Positions 48,588 to 57,911 of a stretch of 64,000 bases of DNA are shown here, in pieces; positions within the stretch are counted from its first letter, which is position 1, and every line of letters starts with the position of its first letter. Below the pieces are notes generated by a model. That model saw nothing but the letters and a program-made list of their open reading frames with translations, had not been told where the DNA came from and searched no databases. The stretch lies in assembly GCF_032229225.1 (NCBI RefSeq), contig NZ_CP135076.1, forward strand, positions 1,345,001 through 1,409,000. Reading direction: 5' to 3'. The position numbers and the translations under genes are program-made. The DNA is from Stakelama saccharophila (lineage in GTDB: Bacteria; Pseudomonadota; Alphaproteobacteria; Sphingomonadales; Sphingomonadaceae).

Positions 48588-49070
48588 TCATTCGTCGGCT
48601 TCGGACCTGGCGTTGAGCTGGATATAGTTTTCGAGGCCCATGCGTTCGATCATTTCGAACTGCCGCTCCAGCGTGTCGACATGCTCTTCCTCGCTGGCGA
48701 GGATCTCCGCGAACAGATCGCGGCTGACATAGTCGCGCTTTTCCTCGCAATATTGAATCGCATCGCGCAACAGGGGCAGGGCCTCCATCTCCAGATCGAG
48801 ATCGGCCTTGATGACCTCTTCCACCGTCTCGCCGATGCGCAGCCGGCCGATATTCTGGAAATTGGGCAGACCGTCGAGGAAGAGGATGCGCTCCGCCAGC
48901 TTGTCGGCGTGCTTCATCTCGTCGATCGATTCGTCATATTCGAACTTGGCGAGGCGGTGGACGCCCCAATGATCGAGCATGCGGTAATGCAGGAAATACT
49001 GGTTGATCGCGGTCAGCTCATTCTTGAGCGCCGTGTTCAGAAATTCGATGATCTTTTCGTCGCCCTTCAT
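48588..49070 (-). CDS. bfr: Bacterioferritin
   Basis: 160 residues; a 24-mer heme-containing iron store. Ferroxidase ligands Glu18, Glu51, His54, Glu94 and Glu127/His130 are present (NELTAINQYF, DEMKHAD, EEEHVDTLE). The inter-subunit heme ligand Met52 is also present. Downstream of bfd on the same strand (66-bp gap), probably one operon. Confidence 0.96.
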   Translation of the reverse strand: MKGDEKIIEFLNTALKNELTAINQYFLHYRMLDHWGVHRLAKFEYDESIDEMKHADKLAERILFLDGLPNFQNIGRLRIGETVEEVIKADLDLEMEALPLLRDAIQYCEEKRDYVSRDLFAEILASEEEHVDTLERQFEMIERMGLENYIQLNARSEADE

Positions 49071-49135
49071 GGCCGCGCCTCCGGTTCGTTCGCCCCAGGG
49101 CTAGACCGGGCGCGGGGGCGAGACAAGGTACGGAC

Positions 49136-49306
49136 TCAGGCGGCGGTGCGTTCGTCGGCGATGATCTCGCGCGCGAATCGGACGCACTGGCCGCATTTCG
49201 CCTGACGGCCGAGTGCGCGATAGGCCTGGCACGCGCTCATCGCGCCGGCCCGCGCGGCGGCGCGGACATCTTGTTCGCGGATGGCATTGCAGACGCAGAC
49301 GACCAT
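49136..49306 (-). CDS. bfd: Bacterioferritin-associated ferredoxin Bfd
   Basis: 56 residues from ATG 49306; a longer in-frame extension runs into the promoter and is rejected. Four [2Fe-2S] ligands Cys4, Cys6, Cys38 and Cys41 in the CVC...CxxC layout of Bfd. It reduces the bacterioferritin core so that iron can be mobilised. First gene of the bfd-bfr operon. Confidence 0.93.
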   Translation of the reverse strand: MVVCVCNAIREQDVRAAARAGAMSACQAYRALGRQAKCGQCVRFAREIIADERTAA

Positions 49307-49331
49307 GAATGAATCCCTCGCTGTGCCCAAC

Positions 49332-49372
49332 CGCAATAGGGATAATGCGAGTGACTTGCAATCCCTATTGCG
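49332..49372 (-). promoter_or_regulatory. Iron-type regulatory region of bfd-bfr: promoter with nested palindromes
   Basis: Minus-strand -35 TTGCAA (49356-49361), 17-bp spacer, -10 TATTGC (49333-49338). TGCGAGT-G-ACTTGCA (49346-49360) is a 7-1-7 palindrome like Fur-family sites. Around it lies a perfect 12-bp inverted repeat CGCAATAGGGAT / ATCCCTATTGCG (49332-49343 and 49361-49372), centred within one base. Iron-dependent control is inferred from the genes and the site shape. Confidence 0.6.
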
Positions 49373-49414
49373 TGGCGCTCGCAATAAAACGAGTCCCCGG
49401 ATCGGTCGGCGCGG

Positions 49415-50656
49415 CTATGCTTCGCCCCGCATGGGTTGCGCACGCCCTCGCGCCGCCGAGCGCCACAGCCATTCCAGCGGTCCGTAGCGAAAGCGGGCCA
49501 GCCACGGTTTCGACCAGCCGAGCATCGCGGCGCAGACGGCGATCACGACGACGAGCAGTTCCGCACGGGTCACCCGGCCGAACCAGCCGAAGCCATAGCC
49601 GTAGAACAGGGTAGTGCAGATCAGGCTGGTGCAGAGATAGTTGGTAAATGCCATGCGGCCGGTCGCCGCGATGCGCGTCGCCAGTGTGCCGCCGGGCCGA
49701 ACAGCCAGGATGATCAGCGCGGCCCATCCGGCGATCATCGGCGGCCGCAGCGGCACCGTCAGCGCGATAACGCCCATCGCTACCGCGCGCATGGTGTAAT
49801 CGCTCGCCATCAGCCAGACAGCGATCGCGCCGTACCCGGCGATGCCGATCGCGAACCCCGCCAACGCCACCCGGCGATAGCGCGCTGCCGGCCATTCGCC
49901 GCCCAGAAAGCCCGATTTCAGCGCCGCCATTCCCAGCAGCATATAGCCGAGCGTTTCCGGCCCGACGAAGATCGCGCTCGTGACCGGCGTCGTGAAATGC
50001 GCCCGTAAGCGGTCGAGCGCGATCGGGCCATAGCCGCCGCGCATCAGCGCCAGCCGCGCCTCGGTCCACGACGCCGGCGGCACGCCGAAGCCGCGGACCA
50101 TGCTGTCCCATGCCTGCTGCGCACCGGGATCGGCGGCGGCTTCGCGCAGCGCCCTGGCGGTCGCGTCGATACCCAGCGGCACGGTCGCCGCGATCGCCCA
50201 CTGGATCAGGATCAAGGTCGCCGCAGCCGAGATCAGCCGCTCCGGAGACCGCCCGCGAAAGGCATAGGCGATCATGCCGATCACCGCATACAGCGTCAGG
50301 ATGTCCCCCCACCAGATCGCCCAGAGGTGGACGAGGCCGAAGACGAGCAGCCACACCATGCGCGAATAATGCACCCGGGCGGGATCGAGCCCGCCCGCTT
50401 CCGCCCGCTCCACCACCAGCAGCAGCGACGCCCCGAACAGCAGCGAGAACAGCCCGCGCATCTTGCCGTCGACCAGGATGAAATCGGCGACATAGACGGC
50501 GAGGTCGAGTCCCTGTGCGCCGCCGAACGCGCGCGGGTTCATATAGGCTGGCTCCGGCATGGCGAAGCCGGTGATGTTCATGAACAATATGCCCATCACC
50601 GCGACGCCGCGAACGATGTCGAGGGTGACGATGCGATCCGGTGCCGTGGTCGCCAT
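49415..50656 (-). CDS. DUF418 (YeiB-like) membrane protein
   Basis: 413 residues with about ten membrane segments. The N-terminus RIVTLDIVRGVAVMGILFMN is the family hallmark, with a later DUF418 block (NYLCTSLICTTLFYGYGFGWFG). Related to acyltransferase-type membrane proteins; function unknown. Confidence 0.87.
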   Translation of the reverse strand: MATTAPDRIVTLDIVRGVAVMGILFMNITGFAMPEPAYMNPRAFGGAQGLDLAVYVADFILVDGKMRGLFSLLFGASLLLVVERAEAGGLDPARVHYSRMVWLLVFGLVHLWAIWWGDILTLYAVIGMIAYAFRGRSPERLISAAATLILIQWAIAATVPLGIDATARALREAAADPGAQQAWDSMVRGFGVPPASWTEARLALMRGGYGPIALDRLRAHFTTPVTSAIFVGPETLGYMLLGMAALKSGFLGGEWPAARYRRVALAGFAIGIAGYGAIAVWLMASDYTMRAVAMGVIALTVPLRPPMIAGWAALIILAVRPGGTLATRIAATGRMAFTNYLCTSLICTTLFYGYGFGWFGRVTRAELLVVVIAVCAAMLGWSKPWLARFRYGPLEWLWRSAARGRAQPMRGEA

Positions 50657-50689
50657 GGCGGCGGTCTATCGGCGCCGGCGGGGCATGGT

Positions 50690-51064
50690 TCAGTGCGCGC
50701 CCTTGCCGACCAGCTTCATCGCCGTCCAGTCGCCGATCGCCGCCGTATCTGTCGGCAGCATGTCGAACGATCGCCCGGTTTCACGCACCACCGATTCGTC
50801 CAGGCCGCTGCGCCATGCCACCCAGACGAATCCTGCCGGGGTCAGCAGTTCGTGCAGCGCATGTACCTCCTTCGACAGCGCGTCGCGCGCGTCGACGAAG
50901 ATCGCCGCGCCCTCGATTCCCTGCGATGGTGCGACGAGTTCCTCCAGGTCGTTGCCCGGCGGGTCGATGGCCGACCGGATAGGCGCCGGCATGTCGCGGA
51001 ACCAGACCTTCATGCCGCGCTCGAAACCGAGCTGGCGGGCGAGGGTGGGGTGATCATCGGTCAT
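50690..51064 (-). CDS. DUF3052-like protein
   Basis: 124 residues. The C-terminal half (LHELLTPAGFVWVAWRSG, then DWTAMKLVGK) matches the DUF3052 pattern seen in small bacterial proteins with a Rossmann-like fold; the N-terminal ARQLGFERGMKVWFRD also fits. No catalytic residues are known for the family. Just upstream of purL on the map, probably not functionally linked. Confidence 0.65.
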   Translation of the reverse strand: MTDDHPTLARQLGFERGMKVWFRDMPAPIRSAIDPPGNDLEELVAPSQGIEGAAIFVDARDALSKEVHALHELLTPAGFVWVAWRSGLDESVVRETGRSFDMLPTDTAAIGDWTAMKLVGKGAH

Positions 51065-51137
51065 GGCGCGTCCTTTTCATGGTCAGGCGATACCCGCGAC
51101 TACTGCCGGAACGGTCCGGCGGTTCCCCCGCGGCGGC

Positions 51138-53381
51138 TCAGGCCAGCGCCGCATCCTCGCCCATCAGCTTGGGGAAGAAGCCTTCGTGCGCCGCACGCAG
51201 CTCGTCGATCGTCACGACCGCGTCGGCATCCTCCAGCTCGAACACGATCCGGTCCTTGATCGTCCGGCCCAGCAGATCGACGACGACATCCGCCTTCTCC
51301 GCCGCTTCCATGAAGTCGGCGGCGAATTCGTCCCGCACCGTCACGACATAGACGCCCTGATCCTCGCCGAAGAAGGAACCCGCGACGCCGAAGGGCTGCG
51401 CCTCGGTGATCATCGCGCCGATGTTCGAGGCCAGCACCATTTCCGCGACCGTGACGGCCAGGCCGCCGTCCGACACGTCGTGACAGGCGGTAACCCAGTC
51501 CTGTTCGATCGCGGTGCGGATCAGGTCGCCGGCGCGGCGTTCGGCATTGAGGTCGACCGGCGGCGGCGGCCCTTCCTCGCGGCCATGCACCTCGCGCAGC
51601 CACAGCGACTGGCCCAGATGGCCCATCCGGTCACCGATGACGAGGATCGCGTCGCCGGCATTCTTGAACCCGATGGTGCACGACTTGCCCCAGTCGCGCA
51701 GCAGCCCGACGCCGCCGATCGCGGGAGTAGGGAGGATCGCCGATCCGCCGCCGCCGCCATCTTCCTTTGGCGCCTTCGACTCGTTGTAGAGCGAGACGTT
51801 GCCCGACACGACGGGGAAGTCGAGCGCGGTGCATGCCTCGCCCATGCCCGCCAGGCAGCCGACGAACTGGCCCATGATCTCGGGCCGCTGCGGGTTCGCG
51901 AAGTTCAGGCAGTTGGTGATGGCGAGCGGCTTTGCACCCACCGCGCACAGGTTGCGCCAGGCTTCCGCCACCGCCTGCCGGCCACCCTCCACCGGGTCGG
52001 CGAAGCAATAGCGCGGCGTGCAGTCCGTCGTCATCGCCAGCGCCTTTTGCGTATCGTGCACGCGCACCACCGCTGCGTCGCCACCGGGGCGCTGCACCGT
52101 GTCGGCGCCGACCATATGGTCGTATTGCTCCCAGATCCAACGCCGCGAAGCGATGTCGGGCGATCCCATCAGCGTCAGCAGATCGGCCTTGATATCGCTC
52201 GATTCGGGCACCTCCGGCATCGTCGGCACCACCGTTGCCACGTGCGGACGGTCGTAAAGCGGTGCGTCGTCGGCAAGCGGCGCCAGCGGAATGTCGGCGA
52301 CGGTGTCGCCCTGCCATTTCAGGATCATGCGCCCGGTATCGGTGACGCGCCCGATGACGGCGAAATCGAGTTCCCATTTGCGGAAGATCGCCTCCGCCTC
52401 GGCCTCGCGGCCGGGCTTCAGCACCATCAGCATACGCTCCTGGCTCTCCGATAGCATCATCTCATAGGGCGTCATGCCCGCTTCGCGCTGCGGCACATCG
52501 TCCATCACCAGTTCGATGCCGACCCCGCCCTTCGACGCCATCTCCACGCTCGAGGAGGTGAGGCCGGCCGCGCCCATGTCCTGAATCGCGACGATCGCGT
52601 CCGAGGCCATCAGTTCGAGGCACGCCTCGATCAGCAGCTTTTCGGTGAACGGGTCGCCGACCTGCACGGTGGGGCGCTTTTCCTCACTGTCCTCACCGAA
52701 ATCGGCCGAGGCCATGGTCGCACCGTGAATGCCGTCGCGGCCGGTCTTCGACCCGACATAGACGATCGGATTGCCGACGCCCGAGGCCGCCGAATAGAAG
52801 ATCTTGTCCGTATCGGCGACGCCCACCGTCATCGCGTTGACCAGGATGTTGCCGTCATAAGCGGAGTGGAAATTCACCTCGCCGCCGACGGTCGGCACGC
52901 CGACGCAATTGCCGTAGCCGCCGATGCCGTGGACGACGCCGGCGATCAGGTGGCGCATCTTGGGATGATCGGGTCGGCCGAAACGCAGCGCGTTCAGGTT
53001 CGCCACCGGCCGCGCGCCCATCGTGAACACGTCGCGCAGGATGCCGCCCACGCCGGTCGCCGCGCCCTGATAGGGCTCGATATAGCTGGGATGGTTGTGG
53101 CTCTCCATCTTGAAGATCGCCGCCTGGCCGTCGCCGATATCGATCACGCCCGCATTCTCGCCCGGCCCGCAAATGACCTGTGGTCCGGTCGTCGGGAGCT
53201 TTTTCAAGTGGATGCGGCTCGACTTGTACGAACAATGCTCCGACCACATCACCGAAAAGATGCCCAGTTCGGTCAGGTTCGGCTCGCGCCCCATGGCGTT
53301 TAGGACGCGTGCATATTCCTCCGGGGAGAAACCGTGCTCGGCGACGATCTCGGGCGTGATGGCGGGGCTGGTCTCGGTCAT
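51138..53381 (-). CDS. purL: Phosphoribosylformylglycinamidine synthase subunit PurL
   Basis: 747 residues, the small PurL type that works with separate PurS and PurQ subunits. It converts FGAR to FGAM using ATP and ammonia. Conserved: [57 protein letters not shown] and the C-terminal [16 protein letters not shown]. PurS and PurQ are not in the window. Divergent from argS. Confidence 0.97.
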   Translation of the reverse strand: MTETSPAITPEIVAEHGFSPEEYARVLNAMGREPNLTELGIFSVMWSEHCSYKSSRIHLKKLPTTGPQVICGPGENAGVIDIGDGQAAIFKMESHNHPSYIEPYQGAATGVGGILRDVFTMGARPVANLNALRFGRPDHPKMRHLIAGVVHGIGGYGNCVGVPTVGGEVNFHSAYDGNILVNAMTVGVADTDKIFYSAASGVGNPIVYVGSKTGRDGIHGATMASADFGEDSEEKRPTVQVGDPFTEKLLIEACLELMASDAIVAIQDMGAAGLTSSSVEMASKGGVGIELVMDDVPQREAGMTPYEMMLSESQERMLMVLKPGREAEAEAIFRKWELDFAVIGRVTDTGRMILKWQGDTVADIPLAPLADDAPLYDRPHVATVVPTMPEVPESSDIKADLLTLMGSPDIASRRWIWEQYDHMVGADTVQRPGGDAAVVRVHDTQKALAMTTDCTPRYCFADPVEGGRQAVAEAWRNLCAVGAKPLAITNCLNFANPQRPEIMGQFVGCLAGMGEACTALDFPVVSGNVSLYNESKAPKEDGGGGGSAILPTPAIGGVGLLRDWGKSCTIGFKNAGDAILVIGDRMGHLGQSLWLREVHGREEGPPPPVDLNAERRAGDLIRTAIEQDWVTACHDVSDGGLAVTVAEMVLASNIGAMITEAQPFGVAGSFFGEDQGVYVVTVRDEFAADFMEAAEKADVVVDLLGRTIKDRIVFELEDADAVVTIDELRAAHEGFFPKLMGEDAALA

Positions 53382-53461
53382 GCCCCAGGCATTTAGCGAG
53401 AGGCGGGAAAAGGGGCTAGGGCATTTCTGGAGGGGGTGGGCGGCTCGCCGCGGCGCGGCCT

Positions 53462-53489
53462 TTGCACTTCAGCGCTCATCGGCTAAAGC
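53462..53489 (+). promoter_or_regulatory. Candidate argS promoter
   Basis: -35 TTGCAC (53462-53467), 16-bp spacer, -10 TAAAGC (53484-53489), about 30 bp before the argS start. A moderate match in the divergent purL-argS spacer. Confidence 0.4.
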
Positions 53490-53517
53490 GCGCGCTTTCC
53501 AACACTAGGCCAAATCC

Positions 53518-55245
53518 ATGACGCTCTACGCCCGTTTCGCTGCCCATCTCGATGCCGTGCTCGACCAGCTCGCCGCCGACGGTGTGCTGCCCGACGGCGT
53601 CGAGCGACGCAACGTGACGGTGGAGCCGCCGCGCGATCCGAGCCACGGCGACCTCGCCACCAATGCCGCGATGGTGCTGGCCAGGCCGGCCGGAACCAAC
53701 CCGCGCGCGCTCGCGGAGCAGGTCGCGGCCGGGCTGGCAAAGCTGGACGAGGTCGAATCGGTCGCGGTCGCCGGGCCGGGCTTCATCAACCTGACGCTGA
53801 CCGACGCGACGTGGCGCGAGGAACTGCGCGCGATCACCGACGAAGGCGATGGTTACGGCAAGTCCGGCATGGGCAGGGACGTCACCGTCAACGTCGAATA
53901 TGTCTCGGCCAACCCCACGGGGCCGATGCACATGGGCCATTGCCGCGGCGCGGTGGTGGGCGACGCGCTTGCCAACCTGCTGGAATTCGCCGGTCACAAG
54001 GTGATCCGGGAATATTATGTCAACGACGCCGGCGGCCAGGTCGACGTGCTCGCGCGTTCGGCGCACCTTCGCTACCGCGAGGCGCTGGGCGAGGATATCG
54101 GCGCGATCCCCGACGGCTTCTATCCCGGCGATTATCTGAAGCCCGTCGGCCGCCACCTCGCCGGCGAATATGGCGACGCCTATGTCGGCAGGCCCGAGGC
54201 GGAGTGGCTCGCTTTGTTCCGGGCCGAGGCGGTCGCCGCCATGCTCAAGATGATCAAGGCCGATCTGGCGCTCCTCGGCATTCATCACGACGTCTTCGCG
54301 AGCGAGGCCGAGCTGCAGAAGGCCGGCAAGCCCGAGGCGGCGGAGAAATGGCTGCGCGAACGCGACCTCGTTTATGACGGCCTGCTCGAAGCGCCGAAGG
54401 GCGAGACGCCCGAGGACTGGGAGCCGGTCGAGCTGCCGCTGTTCCGCTCGACGAAGTTCGGCGACGACCAGGACCGGCCGATCCGGAAGTCCAACGGAAG
54501 CTGGACCTATTTCGGCGCCGACCTCGCTTACCATTACCAGAAGGCGCAGGAAGCCGATCAGTTGATCGACATCTGGGGCGCCGATCATGCCGGGACGGTC
54601 AAGCGGATCGTCGCCGCCGTCGCCGCCCTGACCGAAGGCAAAACGCGCTTCGACGTGAAGCTGATCCAGATGGTGCGGCTGCTGCGCGGCGGCGAACCGG
54701 TGAAGATGTCGAAGCGCGCGGGCAATTTCGTCACGCTCGCCGATGTCGTGAACGAGGTCGGCAAGGACGTCGTGCGCTTCACCATGCTGACGCGCAAGGC
54801 CGACGCGCAGATGGATTTCGACTTCGCCAGGGTGGTAGAGGCGTCGAAGGACAATCCGGTCTTCTATGTCCAGTATGCGCACGCCCGGATCGCCTCGCTG
54901 AAGCGCAAGGCGGCGGCGGAGAATATCGCGGCCGATCGTGCCGACCTGTCCCTTCTTGATACAGCGGAACTGGCGCTGGTGAAGCGCGCCGCACAGTTCC
55001 CGCGCACGGTGGAGGGCGCGGCGGCTGCACGCGAACCGCACAGAATCGCGTTTTTTCTCTATGACCTGGCGGCCGAATTTCACGCGCTGTGGAATATGGG
55101 CAACGACGATCCGGCCCGTCGGTTCGTGCGGTCCGACGACCCGGCACGGACTGCCGCGCGCCTTTTCTTGGCGGACGCGATCGGGCAGATAATCCGCAAC
55201 GGTCTCGGCATCATGGGGGTGGAGGCCGTCGAGGAGATGCACTGA
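53518..55245 (+). CDS. argS: Arginyl-tRNA synthetase
   Basis: 575 residues, class I. The HIGH-type motif appears as GPMHMGHCRGAVVGD (about residues 138-152) and the KMSKS-type motif as PVKMSKRAGNFV. An N-terminal ArgRS-specific tRNA-binding domain and a C-terminal anticodon-binding helical domain (LAAEFHALWNMG) are present. First gene of a block that continues to tatC; its stop overlaps the SPOR protein start by one base. Confidence 0.97.
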   Translation: MTLYARFAAHLDAVLDQLAADGVLPDGVERRNVTVEPPRDPSHGDLATNAAMVLARPAGTNPRALAEQVAAGLAKLDEVESVAVAGPGFINLTLTDATWREELRAITDEGDGYGKSGMGRDVTVNVEYVSANPTGPMHMGHCRGAVVGDALANLLEFAGHKVIREYYVNDAGGQVDVLARSAHLRYREALGEDIGAIPDGFYPGDYLKPVGRHLAGEYGDAYVGRPEAEWLALFRAEAVAAMLKMIKADLALLGIHHDVFASEAELQKAGKPEAAEKWLRERDLVYDGLLEAPKGETPEDWEPVELPLFRSTKFGDDQDRPIRKSNGSWTYFGADLAYHYQKAQEADQLIDIWGADHAGTVKRIVAAVAALTEGKTRFDVKLIQMVRLLRGGEPVKMSKRAGNFVTLADVVNEVGKDVVRFTMLTRKADAQMDFDFARVVEASKDNPVFYVQYAHARIASLKRKAAAENIAADRADLSLLDTAELALVKRAAQFPRTVEGAAAAREPHRIAFFLYDLAAEFHALWNMGNDDPARRFVRSDDPARTAARLFLADAIGQIIRNGLGIMGVEAVEEMH

Positions 55246-55991
55246 TGACCGACACCGGCGCCGACGGTGATCACGACCTTCGCGAGGAGGATCGGCTGCC
55301 CTGGCTGGAAAGCGTGGCGGAAGAGCGCGACGAGGGACCCTCGGCCTTGCGCGTCGCGGCGCTGGTGGCACTCGGCCTGGTCGTCATCGCCGCGCTCGTC
55401 TTCGGCTATCTCATGTACCAGCGCAGCCGCGGCGGCCATGGCAGCGGCCAGCTGATCCAGGCGCAGGAGGGCAGCTACAAGGTGCGGCCCGAAGAAAGCG
55501 GCGGCATGAAGGTGGCGGGAGAGGGCGATACGCGCTTCGTCACCAGTGAAGGCGGCGCGGCCCGCGGTGCGCTGGACGTCGACGCCCTGCCGGAACAGCC
55601 CGTCGACGGCCGCCGCGTGGCCGAACCGCAGGCGCCCGCCGGCAAGGGGGAAAAGACGGTCGTGGCCGCGGTGCCCGGCGATAGCAAGAACCTGGAACGC
55701 GCCCCGAAAGCACCGTCCCGGTCATCGACCGCGGGCACCGCACCGGGCGGCGGCGGATCGGTGATCCAGCTCGGTTCCTTCCCCAGCGAGGCGCGCGCGA
55801 ACCGGGCGTGGAAGCAGTTTTCCGAGCGCTTCAAATATCTCGCCGACCTCGGCTCGTCGGTGCAGAAGGCCGAAGTGGACGGCAATACCGTTTACCGGCT
55901 GCGGGTGAATGCCGGCAGTGCCGGACAGGCGAAGCAGTTGTGCGGCAAGCTGAAGGTCGCCGGCGAGGCATGCTATATCCCGGCGCAGTGA
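55245..55991 (+). CDS. SPOR domain membrane protein
   Basis: 248 residues from ATG 55245. Acidic cytoplasmic N-terminus, one membrane helix (about 33-55, VAALVALGLVVIAALVFGYL), a Pro/Gly/Ala linker and a C-terminal SPOR domain (SVIQLGSFPSEARANRAWKQ through VAGEACYIP) that binds denuded septal peptidoglycan. Its position between argS and nagZ is conserved in alphaproteobacteria. Likely a cell-division or wall-remodelling factor. Confidence 0.9.
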   Translation: MTDTGADGDHDLREEDRLPWLESVAEERDEGPSALRVAALVALGLVVIAALVFGYLMYQRSRGGHGSGQLIQAQEGSYKVRPEESGGMKVAGEGDTRFVTSEGGAARGALDVDALPEQPVDGRRVAEPQAPAGKGEKTVVAAVPGDSKNLERAPKAPSRSSTAGTAPGGGGSVIQLGSFPSEARANRAWKQFSERFKYLADLGSSVQKAEVDGNTVYRLRVNAGSAGQAKQLCGKLKVAGEACYIPAQ

Positions 55992-56062
55992 CGTGCCGGT
56001 GGAATCGCGGCGCCGGCGTTTGCCTCTCCCTATTGCCGCGCTGATTTGCTAGCGCGGCGGGC

Positions 56063-57076
56063 ATGAAGCCCGTTATCTACGGCCTGTCCGGCCTCCAACT
56101 GACCGCCGACGAACGCGCCTTCTTTCGGGAGGCCGATCCCGTCGGCTACATCCTGTTCCGGCGCAACGTGGCGGACCGCGCGCAGCTTCGCGCGCTGACG
56201 GACGATCTGCGCGCCCTGTCGGGCCGTGACGACCTGCCGATTTTGATTGATCAGGAGGGTGGACGCGTGGCGCGCATGCAGCCGCCGGAATGGCCCGCTT
56301 TTCCCGCCGGACCCGCTTTCGATGCGCTGTACGAGAAGGCCCCCGCCTCGGCGATCCAGGCCGCCTTTCTGAACGGACACGCGCTGGGTATGATGCTGGC
56401 GGAGGTGGGGATCACGGTCGATTGCCTCCCGCTGCTGGACGTGCGCCGGGCGGAGACCACGCCGGCCGTGGCGGAACGCGTATATGGTGCCGATCCGATG
56501 CGGGTGGCGGCGCTCGGCCGCGCGATGCTGGACGGTCTGCGTCGCGGCGGCGTCGTGGGGGTGGTGAAGCACATGCCCGGCCACGGCCGTGCGCAGGTCG
56601 ACAGCCATTACGAGCTTCCCGTCGTGACCGCGGGCGAGGACGAACTGGCGTCGGACATCGAACCGTTCCGCACGCTCGCATCGGCGCCGATGGGGATGAC
56701 GGCGCATGTCGTCTACCAGGCATGGGACACGGACCGGCCGGCCACCCTGTCGCCGACCGTGATCGAGCGCATCATTCGCGGCCGCATCGGCTTTGACGGC
56801 CTGCTGATGACCGACGACATCGACATGAAGGCGCTGACGGGGTCCGCCGGCGAAAAGGCGGCGGCGGCGATCGCGGCCGGCTGTGACGTGGTTCTGGACT
56901 GCTGGGCGCGCATGGACGAGATGACGGACATCGCCGAACGGACCGGAACGCTCTCTTCCGGCGGCCGCGATCGCCTCGACCGGGCGATGTCCGGCTTGGC
57001 AGAGGCGCGCCGGGAGGCCGATCTTGCCGACCTGATCGCCCGCCGCGACGAATTGCTGGCCATTACCGCGGACTGA
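56063..57076 (+). CDS. nagZ: Beta-N-acetylhexosaminidase NagZ
   Basis: 337 residues, glycoside hydrolase family 3. It removes GlcNAc from recycled anhydro-muropeptides in the cytoplasm. Conserved: ILIDQEGGRVARM, KHMPGHGRAQVDSHYELPVV (His general acid/base loop) and MTDDIDMKAL (nucleophile Asp). No signal peptide, as expected. Confidence 0.95.
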   Translation: MKPVIYGLSGLQLTADERAFFREADPVGYILFRRNVADRAQLRALTDDLRALSGRDDLPILIDQEGGRVARMQPPEWPAFPAGPAFDALYEKAPASAIQAAFLNGHALGMMLAEVGITVDCLPLLDVRRAETTPAVAERVYGADPMRVAALGRAMLDGLRRGGVVGVVKHMPGHGRAQVDSHYELPVVTAGEDELASDIEPFRTLASAPMGMTAHVVYQAWDTDRPATLSPTVIERIIRGRIGFDGLLMTDDIDMKALTGSAGEKAAAAIAAGCDVVLDCWARMDEMTDIAERTGTLSSGGRDRLDRAMSGLAEARREADLADLIARRDELLAITAD

Positions 57077-57136
57077 CGCCGGGGTGGCCGCGACGGCGCG
57101 CGGGGACCTTTCCGCGCGGCCGGGCTTTGTTCGGGC

Positions 57137-57871
57137 ATGGGCAGGTATCAGGGATCGGCGGCGGCAGGCAGGGTGCGCGGCGCCGTGCTGTCGATCGTGC
57201 TGTCCGCCCTGCTCGGCTACGGCCTGATCGCGGGGCTGAACGTTTCGCTTCCCCAGGTGACCAGCCGCGCGCTCGACGTCTTCCGCGTGTCGCCGCCACC
57301 GCCACCGCCGCCGGAAAACCCGCCGGCACAGCCCAGGCCGAAACCCGATCCCCGGCCCGAAGGCGCGGCGTCGCCGCCCAACATCCATTCGAGGCGCACC
57401 GAGGTGACCGCGCCGGAGCCGGAGATACGGCTCGATACCGAAAGCCTCGTGACGGTCGCGCCGGAACCCGGTGCCGGCAAGGACGCGACCGCCGGCAATG
57501 CCGATGTGCGCGGACCGGGGACGGGAAGCGGCGGACAGGGCGAAGGCACCGGCAGCGGCGGATCGGGCAGCGGCGCCGGCGCCGGGGGCGGGACGCCGCC
57601 GCGCCAGATCGGCGGCAGGCTGCGCACGGCCGACCTGCCGCAACCGGTGATCGACGCAGGGATCGGCGGCACGGTCGAGGTGTTGTTCACCATTCACCGC
57701 GACGGCAGCGTCAGCGATTGCGGCATCCGCCGGTCGAGCGGATCGCGCGCGCTCGACGTGACGACCTGCCGCCTGATCGAGCAGCGCTACCGCTTCACGC
57801 CCGCGCGCGATGCGGCGGGCCGTCCGATCGAATCGAAGATGATCAAGCGCGAACGGTGGATCATCGAATAG
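57137..57871 (+). CDS. TonB-family energy-transducing protein
   Basis: 244 residues. An N-terminal membrane helix (about 13-33, VLSIVLSALLGYGLIAGLNV), a periplasmic Pro-rich spacer (PPPPPPPENPPAQPRPKP), a Gly/Ser/Thr-rich low-complexity stretch (about 130-155) and a C-terminal TonB domain (GTVEVLFTIHRDGSVSDCGI, LIEQRYRFTPARD). It should couple the proton-motive force to an outer-membrane receptor, but no ExbB/ExbD or receptor gene is adjacent. It sits within the otherwise conserved nagZ-scpA interval. Confidence 0.85.
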   Translation: MGRYQGSAAAGRVRGAVLSIVLSALLGYGLIAGLNVSLPQVTSRALDVFRVSPPPPPPPENPPAQPRPKPDPRPEGAASPPNIHSRRTEVTAPEPEIRLDTESLVTVAPEPGAGKDATAGNADVRGPGTGSGGQGEGTGSGGSGSGAGAGGGTPPRQIGGRLRTADLPQPVIDAGIGGTVEVLFTIHRDGSVSDCGIRRSSGSRALDVTTCRLIEQRYRFTPARDAAGRPIESKMIKRERWIIE

Positions 57872-57911
57872 CGCGCTTGCTCTTGATCGCCGCGGTCGCT
57901 TTACTCCGGGG

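Noticed and set aside
49345..49390. Longer N-terminal extension of Bfd to about 49384
   Set aside because: Would put coding sequence across the promoter and palindromes; the four-Cys Bfd family starts at the ATG at 49306.
53476..55371. 631-codon minus-strand frame opposite argS
   Set aside because: Shadow of a complete arginyl-tRNA synthetase.
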